Source of the DNA: Pelagibius marinus
GTDB lineage: Bacteria; Pseudomonadota; Alphaproteobacteria; Kiloniellales; Kiloniellaceae
Assembly: GCF_014925385.1 (NCBI RefSeq)
Contig: NZ_JACSDK010000003.1
Location: forward strand, 186,001 to 250,000
Direction: 5' to 3'
Length of the DNA stretch: 64,000 nucleotides
A program made the position numbers and the translations under genes. This document shows, piece by piece, positions 12,472-20,453 of the stretch (position 1 is the stretch's first letter; the number at the start of each line of letters is the position of its first letter). The notes below the pieces were generated by a model that did no database searches, was not told the origin of the DNA, and saw only the letters and a program-made list of their open reading frames with translations.

Positions 12472-13260
12472 ATGTCTGCACGGATACTCAAAGCCCTAAA
12501 GAAACCCAAGGCGCGACGCTGTGCGGAACTGACCCTGGGCCCGGTCTTCCTGGTGGCGGTGTGGTGGATCGCCTTTGCCGGGGAACTGGTGAACAAGGAC
12601 CTGCTGCCCTCGCCCTTTGCGACCATCGCCGATACCGCGGTCGCCATCGCCGCTGGGGACATGATTCACGACTTCCTGCAAACCCTGATCCGGGTTGCAT
12701 ATTCCATCGCCATCGCGACGGTCCTGGGCGTGCCCATCGGCATCGCCCTGGGCGCCAAGGACAGCGTTTACCGCTCCCTGGAGTTCGTCATCGACTTCTT
12801 CCGCTCGACGCCGGCGACAGCCATGTTTCCGCTGTTCCTGCTGCTCTTCGGCCTGGGCGACATCGCCAAGATCGCGGTCGCCGCCTTTGCCGCCTGGTTG
12901 GTGATCGTCTTCAACGTCGCCTACGGTGTGATGAACGCCCGCCAGACCCGCATCCTGGCCGCGCGCTCCATGGGGGCGTCGAGCCTGCGCATCTTCAAGG
13001 ACGTCATTTTCTTCGAGACCTTGCCGCAGACCTTTGTCGGTCTGCGGACGGCCGTTTCCATTGCCCTGGTCGTCATCATCGTCGCCGAGATGTTCATCGG
13101 CGCCGTCGACGGCATGGGGCACCGGATCATAGACGCCCAGATTTCCTACCAGCTGACGGATATGTATGGGTCGATCCTCGCCGCCGGTGCGATGGGCTAC
13201 GGCCTCAATCTCGGTCTGCTCATCGTCGAGAAGACGATCGTCCACTGGTCAGGACGCTAG
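12472..13260 (+). CDS. ABC transporter permease (nitrate/taurine/pyrimidine type)
   Basis: The 262-residue integral membrane protein belongs to the BPD_transp_1 family, with about six transmembrane segments. The cytoplasmic EAA-type loop reads AARSMGASSLRIFKDVIFF followed by ETLP, which docks the ATPase. The start at 12472 has AGGGAAG upstream; an earlier ATG at 12418 lacks one. Together with the NMT1-like binding protein and the ATPase that follow, it makes a complete importer of the SsuC/TauC/ThiX class. Being first in an operon that ends with two C-N hydrolases, it probably imports their substrate. Confidence 0.9.
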   Translation: MSARILKALKKPKARRCAELTLGPVFLVAVWWIAFAGELVNKDLLPSPFATIADTAVAIAAGDMIHDFLQTLIRVAYSIAIATVLGVPIGIALGAKDSVYRSLEFVIDFFRSTPATAMFPLFLLLFGLGDIAKIAVAAFAAWLVIVFNVAYGVMNARQTRILAARSMGASSLRIFKDVIFFETLPQTFVGLRTAVSIALVVIIVAEMFIGAVDGMGHRIIDAQISYQLTDMYGSILAAGAMGYGLNLGLLIVEKTIVHWSGR

Positions 13261-13315
13261 GCGTGGGCCCAACCGGCAGCAACAGACAAACCGACCAAGA
13301 ACTGGAGGCTTCAAC

Positions 13316-14305
13316 ATGAAAAAGATCGTCTTCTCCACCACCCTGGCGGCGGCCTTGCTGTCGGCCGGCGGCGCCCAGGCAGCCTGCGATAAGATGGAAA
13401 AGGTCGTGGCCGCATGGCTGCCGATCATGCAGACCACGGCCTACTACGTGGCCCTTGAGGAAGGGCTCTTCGAGAAAAACTGCATCGAGATCGATTCGAA
13501 CAAGATGCAGTCGCCGAACCACATCATCGATGCCCTGGTCGCGGGGCGCGCCGACTTCGGCCCTCCGGGCGCCGCGGCGGGCATCGCGATGATCGCGGAA
13601 TCCAAGTTCCCGGGAACCTTTAAGGTGTTCGGCCTGCAGGGCGGCGGCATCCAGGTCGACCTGATCAACGACGGCCTCATCGTCCATCCGGACAGTGACA
13701 TCAAGAGCTTCGCCGACCTGAAGGGCAAGACGCTGGGCCACGTACCGGGCATTCAGTGGCGCACGATCTCGCGTCACATGGTGCGCGCCGCCGGACTCGA
13801 CCCCGACAAGGACGTGACCCTGACCGACCTTGCGGTCGCCATGCAGGTCCCTGCGGTGGCCGGCGGTAGCGTCGACGCCACCCTTTCACTGGAGCCCGTC
13901 GGCTCCATCGCCGCGGCCTCCGGCAAGGCCAAACGGGCGATGACCAACCCCGTGGCCTCAGTGATCGCCGACCCCTTTTATTCGGGCGCGGCGGTCCTGA
14001 CCACGAAGTTCATGCAGGAACGCCCCGACGTCGCCCGCAAGGTGGTCGAGGTGATCGACGAGGCGACCGACTTGGTGATGGCCGACTTCGACAAGTACAA
14101 GGTGATCATTCCCAAGTACACGGCCATCCAGGAATCGCAGCTCGACCTGCTGGCCAAGCCTTACCTGCGGCCGTTCCACGATCTCAACGAGACCGATCTC
14201 AACTCCTACCAGGCCTTCGTCGACGTCTTCGTTAAGGAGGGCGTGCTGAAGGAGCCGATGGACGTACGGGAGAAGATGCTGAAGCTCGCCGACCTCGCAA
14301 GTTGA
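13316..14305 (+). CDS. ABC substrate-binding protein, NMT1/THI5-like
   Basis: The 329-residue periplasmic protein has a clear Sec signal peptide (residues 1-22, cleavage after GAQA). The mature part follows the NMT1/THI5 and SsuA fold: AAWLPIMQTTAYYVALEEGLFE at the start (shown as a 20-residue-class motif around residues 32-53), then ALVAGRADFGPPG and SFADLKGKTLGHVPG. Family members bind pyrimidines, sulfonates, nitrate or similar small polar compounds. The ATG has GGAGG about 9 bases upstream. The ligand is unknown; the neighbouring nitrilase and allophanate hydrolase suggest an amide or ureido compound. Confidence 0.88.
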   Translation: MKKIVFSTTLAAALLSAGGAQAACDKMEKVVAAWLPIMQTTAYYVALEEGLFEKNCIEIDSNKMQSPNHIIDALVAGRADFGPPGAAAGIAMIAESKFPGTFKVFGLQGGGIQVDLINDGLIVHPDSDIKSFADLKGKTLGHVPGIQWRTISRHMVRAAGLDPDKDVTLTDLAVAMQVPAVAGGSVDATLSLEPVGSIAAASGKAKRAMTNPVASVIADPFYSGAAVLTTKFMQERPDVARKVVEVIDEATDLVMADFDKYKVIIPKYTAIQESQLDLLAKPYLRPFHDLNETDLNSYQAFVDVFVKEGVLKEPMDVREKMLKLADLAS

Positions 14306-14326
14306 ACGGGCAGGAGCTGAAGATCC

Positions 14327-15196
14327 ATGACAAGCAGCGTTGCCCGGGTCTCCGCTGATGGCATCGCGAGGGTGGGGGAGGATCTCCCCCACCCCGAGCG
14401 CCGGGAGACGGAACCGCCCATGCCCAAGACGTCCGCCCGCCAGCGCATGATCTCCATCCAGGGATTGAAGAAGTCATTCGGTGACACCGTCATCTACGAC
14501 AACTTCGACATCGAGCTGCCGCAAGAAGAACTGATCTCCATCTTCGGCCCCAACGGCTGCGGCAAGAGTACCCTGATCAACATGATCTCCGGCCTCATGC
14601 CGATGGACGCAGGCGAGGTGCTCTACGATGGTCAAACCATCAAGGAGACGAAGATCTCCTACGTATTCCAGAACTACCGCGAGGCGCTGTTCCCCTGGCT
14701 GCGGGCCATCGACAACATCCACTACCCGCTGAAAGTTATGGGGTTGCCGCGCCGGACGCGCGAGGAGCGTGTGGAGCAGCTGCTTGCCGATTTCGAGATC
14801 AAGATCGACCTCAACGCCTATCCTTACACCCTGTCCGGCGGGCAGCAGCAGACCGTCTCTATCCTGCGCGCCCTGGTGACCGAGCCGGAAGTGCTGTTCC
14901 TGGACGAACCGTTTTCTGCGCTCGACTACGAGATGACGCTCTTCATGCGCGAGCAGATCCAGAAGATCTACCTCAAGACCGGGACCACCACCCTGCTGGT
15001 CTCGCACGACTTGGAGGAAGCCGTGCAGCTGGCGGACAAGGTCTTGCTGCTGACACGGCGGCCGACCCGGGTCGCGGAGATCGTCGACGTTGGCCTGCCG
15101 TGGCCCCGGACGACCCAGGTGACCACGGACAGTCGCTTCGTCGATATCAAGCGGCACTGCCTAGAGGTTTTCTGGCGCGAAGTGAAAGCCAGTTGA
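14327..15196 (+). CDS. ABC transporter ATP-binding protein (SsuB/TauB type)
   Basis: The 289-residue ATPase energises the importer formed with the two preceding genes. Walker A is GPNGCGKST, the Q loop lies in VFQNYREALFPW, the signature is LSGGQQQ, and Walker B is VLFLDEPFSALD, with the switch histidine in LLVSHDLEEA. The start at 14327 is chosen for its AGGAG site. This gives an unusual 45-residue N-terminal extension; the domain proper begins near MISIQGLKKSFGD, and an internal ATG at 14420 is possible. The signature has Q in place of the usual arginine after LSGGQQ (LSGGQQQTVSILRAL), a mild deviation. Confidence 0.9.
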   Translation: MTSSVARVSADGIARVGEDLPHPERRETEPPMPKTSARQRMISIQGLKKSFGDTVIYDNFDIELPQEELISIFGPNGCGKSTLINMISGLMPMDAGEVLYDGQTIKETKISYVFQNYREALFPWLRAIDNIHYPLKVMGLPRRTREERVEQLLADFEIKIDLNAYPYTLSGGQQQTVSILRALVTEPEVLFLDEPFSALDYEMTLFMREQIQKIYLKTGTTTLLVSHDLEEAVQLADKVLLLTRRPTRVAEIVDVGLPWPRTTQVTTDSRFVDIKRHCLEVFWREVKAS

Positions 15197-15250
15197 CCGG
15201 CGCGCCAGAGCCCTCCCCCAGTTCATCGCCTAGTGAGAAAAGAGAACATC

Positions 15251-16924
15251 ATGACTACTCGCCGTTTCCGCGCCGCCGCCGTGCAGACGCTGGCTGCCCT
15301 TGGGGATTACGACCACAACATCGCCCTGGCGACGAAATTCGTCGAGGACGCCGTCCGGCAAGGTGTCGAGCTGGTTGTCTTCCCGGAGTGCATGGACACC
15401 GGTTACCTCTTCGATTCTCCGGCGCACTGCCGCGAGCTGGCAGAGACCGTGCCCGACGGTCCGTTTGTCTCGGCGCTGGCCACGCTGAGCCGGGAGCATG
15501 GCATCTATATCGCCAGCGGCATCACCGAGTGGGACGCGGGCAAGGAAAAGGTCTTTAACAGCGGCATCATGTTTGGGCGCAAGGGTGAAGTGGTTTGCCA
15601 CTACCACAAGCAGTTTCTCGCGACCCACGATCAGAACTGGTTCAGCTTTGGCGAACGGGGCTGCCCGGTGGTCGAAACCGACCTCGGCAAGATCGGCCTG
15701 CTGATCTGCTTCGACGGCCGCATTCCCGAGATCTTTCGCTCCATGGCAATACAGGGAGCGGAGGTCATCGTGGACATGGCGAACTTCTTTGCCATGGACC
15801 AGGCTGACATGTGGGGGCCGGCGCGCGCGTATGAAAACGGCCTTTGGCTGGTCGCGGCCACCAAGGCCGGCTATGAGCGTTCAATCTACTATCCTGGCGG
15901 CAGCATGATTGTCGATCCGAAGGGGAGAGTGCTCTCTAAGGTACCCTACGACACTCATGGCATGGCGGTGGCGGACATCGATCCGGAGGCCGCCGGCGAC
16001 AAGTCCATCTATACCGCGAACGACAAGATTGCCGACCGCCGGCCGGAAACCTACGGCATCATGACCGTGAGCTATGCCGACACGCCGGTCTCCACGGTCG
16101 CGGAAACGCCGATCGTGCCCGCCCGCTCGACCAGCAAGGTGGCCGCGGTGCAGATCCATGTGGATGACGAACACGGTGCCAGCGACGTTCTCAACATGGT
16201 TGAGCATGCGGCGAAACTGGGCATCAAGGTCATTTCTCTGCCCGAATACGCTTTCGCCAGGACTTGGCTGCCGAACGCGGACGAAGCCGCCGCGCTGGCC
16301 GGGGAAACCAAGGGCCTTGTCGCCCAAATCGGCGATATCGCCAGCCTTTACGGTTGCCTCATCGCCCTGCCGACGGTGGAGCGGGCCGCCATGGGACTCT
16401 ACGTCACCACCTATCTGATCGGTCCCGAAGGTCAGGAGATCGGCAAGTACCGGAAGACCCATCTGACCGCCGAGGAGCGCGCCTGGGCGGTGCCGGGCGA
16501 CGACTATCCCGTCTTCGAGACGCCGTTCGGCCGTATCGGAGTCATGTCTGGATATGACGCGGTCTTTCCGGAATCCTCCCGCTGCCTCGGGATTGCTGCG
16601 GCGGATATCATTCTCTGGCCCGCTTCCCTGCGCGAGCCCTTCGAGCGCGAGCTGATCGCTGTACCACGCGCCGAGGACAACCGGGTTGCCGTGGTACTGG
16701 CCAACCGCCTCGACTGCCCCTATCCCGGCGGCAGCCTAGTCATACCGCCCACCGGTTTCCCCCTGTGGGACATCAACGAAGTCGCGCCGCGGGTCCTCAA
16801 GGCCGGCGCGGTGATGCCGAAGCACATCGACCTCGCGGTCTGCCGCCAGAAGCAGATGATCCCCAAGGTCGACATGTTCGCCAATCGCCTGGTCGAGACC
16901 TACGCGCCCATCGTCGCCGCCTAG
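15251..16924 (+). CDS. Tandem-domain nitrilase-superfamily hydrolase with degenerate second domain
   Basis: A 557-residue protein made of two nitrilase/CN-hydrolase domains, whereas most members have one domain of about 270-300 residues. Domain 1 (about 8-250) has an intact Glu-Lys-Cys triad: E46 in FPE, K120 in HYHKQF, C153 in LLICFDG. Domain 2 (about 296-535) keeps E332 (LPEY) and K402 (KYRKTH), but the cysteine position is glycine (G434, VMSGYD), so it is probably inactive. The family cleaves amides, nitriles and carbamoyl groups. Placed between the importer and allophanate hydrolase, it may convert an imported ureido or amide compound to allophanate or a precursor. Substrate unknown. Confidence 0.88.
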   Translation: MTTRRFRAAAVQTLAALGDYDHNIALATKFVEDAVRQGVELVVFPECMDTGYLFDSPAHCRELAETVPDGPFVSALATLSREHGIYIASGITEWDAGKEKVFNSGIMFGRKGEVVCHYHKQFLATHDQNWFSFGERGCPVVETDLGKIGLLICFDGRIPEIFRSMAIQGAEVIVDMANFFAMDQADMWGPARAYENGLWLVAATKAGYERSIYYPGGSMIVDPKGRVLSKVPYDTHGMAVADIDPEAAGDKSIYTANDKIADRRPETYGIMTVSYADTPVSTVAETPIVPARSTSKVAAVQIHVDDEHGASDVLNMVEHAAKLGIKVISLPEYAFARTWLPNADEAAALAGETKGLVAQIGDIASLYGCLIALPTVERAAMGLYVTTYLIGPEGQEIGKYRKTHLTAEERAWAVPGDDYPVFETPFGRIGVMSGYDAVFPESSRCLGIAAADIILWPASLREPFERELIAVPRAEDNRVAVVLANRLDCPYPGGSLVIPPTGFPLWDINEVAPRVLKAGAVMPKHIDLAVCRQKQMIPKVDMFANRLVETYAPIVAA

Positions 16925-16966
16925 GCGGCAGGGGCCGCAAAGGGGTCTCGGGAGGGAATTCCAGGA

Positions 16967-18715
16967 ATGCAGAACGATTTCACAATCGCAGCCCTGCACA
17001 CGGCCTATGGAGCCGGTACAGGCGCCGGCGAGGTTGTCGAGGAGATCGAGCGACGCATCGCGGCGGTCGACGATCCCGGAATCTTCATTTCTCGGCCCAC
17101 GGCGGAGCAGATGAAGGCCGAGATCTCCGGGCTCGGTCCCTTCGATCCCGTTGCCAAGCCTCTGTGGGGCATTCCCTTTGCGGTCAAAGACAATATCGAC
17201 GTTGCCGGCATGGAGACGACCGCCGCCTGTCCGGACTTCGCCTATCGCGCAAAGGAAGACGCGACGGTGGTACGCCGGCTTCGGAACGCCGGGGCCTTCA
17301 TCATCGGAAAGACCAACCTGGATCAGTTCGCGACCGGTTTGGTCGGCCTGCGCACGCCCTATCCCGCCCCGCGCAATGCGCTGGACGACGCTCTGATCCC
17401 GGGTGGATCGAGTGCCGGCTCCGCCGTCGCCGTGGCGCGTGCCCTGTGCAGTTTCTCACTCGGTACGGATACCGCAGGCTCGGGCCGTATTCCCGCCGGA
17501 CTCAACGGGCTGGTTGGCCTCAAGCCGAGCTTCGGTGCGATTTCGACCCAGGGGGTGGTGCCGGCCTGCCGCACCCTGGACTGCGTCTCCATTTTCGCCC
17601 GCTCGCCCGCGGACGCCTCCGCCGCATTTGCTGAAGCACGCGGCTATGATCCCGCCGATCCCTATTCGCGGGTTGTGCCGGCCGGTGATGCCGGAGCGCC
17701 TGCGCAGGTGCAGCGTATTGGCGTGCCGCGGTACGAAGACCGCGTATTTTTCGGCGACGAGGCCGCGGCGGCGGGCTACCAGGCTGCAGTCGAGAGGCTC
17801 GCTGAAATGGGGTTGGAGATCACCCAACTGCCTTTCGACGCCTTCTACCGCGTGGCCCGGCTTCTCTACGAGGGCGCCTGGGTTGCCGAACGCTATGCTG
17901 CGATCGAGGCATTCATCACGTCCCGCCCCGAGGCCCTGCATCCCGTGACCCGCGCGATCATCGAAGGCGCGTCCGCCTTCTCTGCAGCCGATGCATTCAA
18001 GGCCGGTTACCAGCTCGCCGCTCTGCGCCGTGAAACGCGGAACCTCATGCAGGGAATCGATGCACTCTGCGTGCCGACCGCGCCGACGTGGTACACGGTT
18101 GAGGAAGTTCTTGCGGAACCGCTCGCCACCAACAGCAACCTCGGCACCTATACCAATTTCGTAAACCTGCTGGGCCTTTGCGGGATGACTGTCCCCGTCG
18201 GCCGGCGTGAGGACGGGCGGCCGGAGTCCGTCACCTTCCTCGGCCGCGATGGGGCCGACGCACAGGTGGCACAGCTGGCCGGGTCATTCCTAGCGGGACC
18301 GGTTCCGACGTCGAACGACACCGCAAAGCGCATAGGGATACTGGTTGTTGGCGCTCACATGTCCGGCCTGTCACTGAACGGCCAGCTGACGGCCCTCGAC
18401 GGGCAGTTCGAGCAGGCGACGAAGACTGCAGCGGACTATTGCCTCTACGCTTTGCCCGACAGTGAGCCGGCCAAGCCGGGCCTGCTGCGCGTGCAGCCGG
18501 GCAGGGGGACTGAAATAGAGGCGGAGCTTTGGTCATTGACGGAAGAGGCCTTCGGCGCGTTCGTTGCCGCCTTGCCGCCGCCCATGTGCATAGGGAACGT
18601 CAAGCTCGTCGACGGCAGGCTGGTGAAGGGGTTCCTGGTAGAGAGCGTGGCCGTCGATATGGCCCATGACATCTCGCAATTCGGCGGCTGGCGCGGCTTC
18701 GTGGCCGCGCAATAG
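16967..18715 (+). CDS. atzF: Allophanate hydrolase
   Basis: This enzyme hydrolyses allophanate to ammonia and carbon dioxide. The 582-residue product has the amidase-signature domain first (about 1-440) with the Ser-cisSer-Lys triad: K74 in FAVKDN, S148 in GGSSAGS, S172 in TDTAGSGRIP. The spacing (74 and 24 residues) matches characterised AtzF. The C-terminal domain (about 455-582) is the AtzF-specific one, with VVGAHMSGLSLNGQL. No urea carboxylase or biuret hydrolase gene lies nearby, so allophanate presumably arises from the operon's own substrate through the nitrilase-fold protein 42 bases upstream. Last gene of the operon. Confidence 0.93.
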   Translation: MQNDFTIAALHTAYGAGTGAGEVVEEIERRIAAVDDPGIFISRPTAEQMKAEISGLGPFDPVAKPLWGIPFAVKDNIDVAGMETTAACPDFAYRAKEDATVVRRLRNAGAFIIGKTNLDQFATGLVGLRTPYPAPRNALDDALIPGGSSAGSAVAVARALCSFSLGTDTAGSGRIPAGLNGLVGLKPSFGAISTQGVVPACRTLDCVSIFARSPADASAAFAEARGYDPADPYSRVVPAGDAGAPAQVQRIGVPRYEDRVFFGDEAAAAGYQAAVERLAEMGLEITQLPFDAFYRVARLLYEGAWVAERYAAIEAFITSRPEALHPVTRAIIEGASAFSAADAFKAGYQLAALRRETRNLMQGIDALCVPTAPTWYTVEEVLAEPLATNSNLGTYTNFVNLLGLCGMTVPVGRREDGRPESVTFLGRDGADAQVAQLAGSFLAGPVPTSNDTAKRIGILVVGAHMSGLSLNGQLTALDGQFEQATKTAADYCLYALPDSEPAKPGLLRVQPGRGTEIEAELWSLTEEAFGAFVAALPPPMCIGNVKLVDGRLVKGFLVESVAVDMAHDISQFGGWRGFVAAQ

Positions 18716-19044
18716 CGGTCGCTGAGACCAGTAAGCGTGTCCGCTCCAGGTCGGCAAGCCGTCATGTTCACGGCAGCGCGTCGAACACCGGCTGAGAGGC
18801 GCTAAGCGGTCCTGACTCAGCCGCCTGCTGAAAGGCCGCTTCTGGCACGCCCCCGACATTGGGAGGCAGGTGGAGCATGTCCACTCCGCCTCTGAAAGGT
18901 GACATTGGGGGCCGGGCCGCAGAAAATGTCAGCTGAGGGGCTGTTAACGGACCAAGTAGATTGGCACGGGGAAGGCGGCTCGTGACCCCAAGCGGACTTC
19001 CGGACTTTCTGATAGCGTGGCCGTGTAATAGCGCTATTTCCTGA
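18716..19044. other. Gene-free stretch after atzF
   Basis: About 330 bases with no supported reading frame, no strong hairpin followed by T, and no obvious repeat. I see nothing identifiable in it. Confidence 0.4.
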
Positions 19045-19550
19045 TCACATTCGCCAGTGTAGCGCAGCGCTGTGTACCGGGGCCTCCCAGTAGGAGGCTA
19101 CCTCGCTGTCGAACTTGACCAAGGGCAGCAAGCAACTGGCCATCTCCAACGAGGTGCAGTAATTGTCGACCAGGGAGCGGGTAACCGTCAGCCTGCGGCG
19201 GTCGGCCTCACGCACGGCGGCATCGACCGCTTGGCCCTGGTCGGCCAGGGCGGCCGGCTCCGCCAGGCGTCCCATTATCTCGGCGCTGTAGGCGCCGGTC
19301 AGCTGGGCGCCGTCGCCGACCGAGTAGACGCGTTGGACGGTAATGCGATCCTGGGAGTCGCAATCCGGCGGCAACTGGTTGAGGCGGAGATTATAGGAAA
19401 AAGGAACGCTGGCTAGGTCAGCCAGCTGGGCTTTGCGCACAGGTGATTGCCAAAGCCGATGGCATCGCAGGCGACCTCCTGCTCGCTGCCGGCGACATCG
19501 CAAAAGTGCAGCGCCTTGCCGTCCGATCTCTCAAAGGCCAGTTGCGTCAT
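19045..19550 (-). pseudogene. Small unknown gene split by an apparent frameshift
   Basis: On the minus strand an ATG at 19550 opens a protein-like frame of 45 residues (MTQLAFERSDGKALHFC...AIGFGNHLC) that stops at 19413. An overlapping frame continues from about 19440 (a GTG is available) to 19045 for 131 residues, with protein-like sequence (LADLASVPFSYNLRLNQ...RSLVDNYCTSLEMASCLLP). Joining the two near 19440 gives one protein of about 168 residues. I do not recognise the family. It could be a frameshifted pseudogene, a sequencing error, or a short upstream ORF overlapping a second gene. The 9-base inverted repeat at 19568-19590 lies just upstream of the ATG. Confidence 0.4.
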
Positions 19551-19567
19551 GCTGTTCAGAGCTTTGT

Positions 19568-19590
19568 TTCGTTTCACCCCTTGAAACGAA
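19568..19590. promoter_or_regulatory. Perfect 9-base inverted repeat, candidate operator
   Basis: TTCGTTTCA (19568-19576) and TGAAACGAA (19582-19590) flank CCCCT. The element ends 18 bases upstream of the ATG at 19550 on the minus strand. There it could serve as an operator or as a hairpin affecting translation. No T run follows on either strand, so a terminator for copZ is unlikely. Confidence 0.5.
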
Positions 19591-19682
19591 GGGTCTGCTT
19601 TGCCGGTAGAGAGCGGAGAGTGGCGGAAAGGAGGCGGCGGCCAGCCGGGAGCACCGGCAGGCCGCCAAGTCGGCAGGGAGAG

Positions 19683-19937
19683 TCAGTGCGCCAGAAGTTC
19701 CGGCGTATAGCCGGCCTCGCGAATGGCCTGGGCGGCCTTGGCCTGATCGCCGGCGACTGTGACCTGCGCCTTGGCGATATCGATCTCGATGGCGGTGCCC
19801 GGCAGGCTTTCCTCCAGAGCCGAGCGGATGACGCCGGCGCAGTGGCCGCAGGTCATGTCGGCGACGTGAAAGGAAATGCCCTTGCTGGCCGCCGTGGCTG
19901 TGGTCTCTGCCTCGTGATGCTGATGGCTGTCACACAT
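19683..19937 (-). CDS. copZ: Copper chaperone, heavy-metal-associated domain protein
   Basis: An 84-residue cytoplasmic protein with one HMA domain. The metal-binding motif MTCGHC is at about residues 28-33, preceded by a histidine-rich N-terminus (CDSHQHHEAE), which may add metal ligands. CopZ-type proteins carry Cu(I) to the CopA exporter. The ATG at 19937 is preceded by AAGGA. A CueR-type promoter with a 19-base spacer lies directly upstream (19970-20000), so it is expected to be copper-induced independently of copA. It is the last gene of the copper cluster. Confidence 0.9.
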   Translation of the reverse strand: MCDSHQHHEAETTATAASKGISFHVADMTCGHCAGVIRSALEESLPGTAIEIDIAKAQVTVAGDQAKAAQAIREAGYTPELLAH

Positions 19938-19969
19938 GGTGGGATCCTTCTGACTGTCCGAATGAGCGA

Positions 19970-20000
19970 AGCTTGCAGCTTCCCATAATGGTAAGGTCAA
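19970..20000 (-). promoter_or_regulatory. CueR-type promoter of copZ
   Basis: Reading on the minus strand: a perfect TTGACC -35 (20000-19995), a 19-base spacer containing the dyad TTACCATTATGGGAA, then a weak -10 (CAAGCT). The over-long spacer with a central dyad is the hallmark of MerR-family metal promoters. The core matches the copA promoter at 24066-24096. Confidence 0.8.
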
Positions 20001-20005
20001 GCGAG

Positions 20006-20452
20006 CTAGTGATGCCTGGTCCCGATTTTCTTCCAGCCGGCCCGCGGTGGCGCGGGAAGTGCGGTAGGCGCCGCCAAGTCGTTCAGGATCGGGCAGTCGG
20101 GGCGGCCGTCGCCGGAGCAGCAATGGGCGAGGTGCTTCAGGGTCGAAACCATATCCTGCAGTTCGCAGATCCGCTCCTCAAGCTCGGAAATGTGCGAGAG
20201 CGCGAGCTCCTTCACGTCCGCGCTGGCCCGCGACCTGTCCTGCCAGAGGCCGAGCAGCATGCCGGTTTTCTCGATCGAGAAGCCGAGGGTTCTTGCCCGC
20301 TTGATGAAGCGCAGCACGTGGACGTCCTCGGTGCTGTAGACCCGATAGTTGCTCTCGGTGCGCCGGGGCGGACTGATCAGCCCGATCGACTCGTAATGCC
20401 GGATCATCTTGGCCGAGACGCCCGATGCGGCGGCGGCATCTCCGATGTTCAT
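20006..20452 (-). CDS. cueR: MerR-family copper-responsive regulator CueR
   Basis: A 148-residue MerR-family activator. The N-terminal helix-turn-helix is MNIGDAAAASGVSAKMIRHY, followed by the IGLISPPRR wing and a long dimerisation helix. The Cu(I)-binding cysteines C112 and C120 are present in CCSGDGRPDC, with the same spacing and numbering as E. coli CueR; C111 is an extra cysteine. The protein distorts long-spacer promoters to activate them, and two such promoters occur here. The gene starts one base after the stop of the upstream reductase (TGACATG), so it is co-transcribed with copA and autoregulated. Confidence 0.93.
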   Translation of the reverse strand: MNIGDAAAASGVSAKMIRHYESIGLISPPRRTESNYRVYSTEDVHVLRFIKRARTLGFSIEKTGMLLGLWQDRSRASADVKELALSHISELEERICELQDMVSTLKHLAHCCSGDGRPDCPILNDLAAPTALPAPPRAGWKKIGTRHH

Positions 20453-20453
20453 G

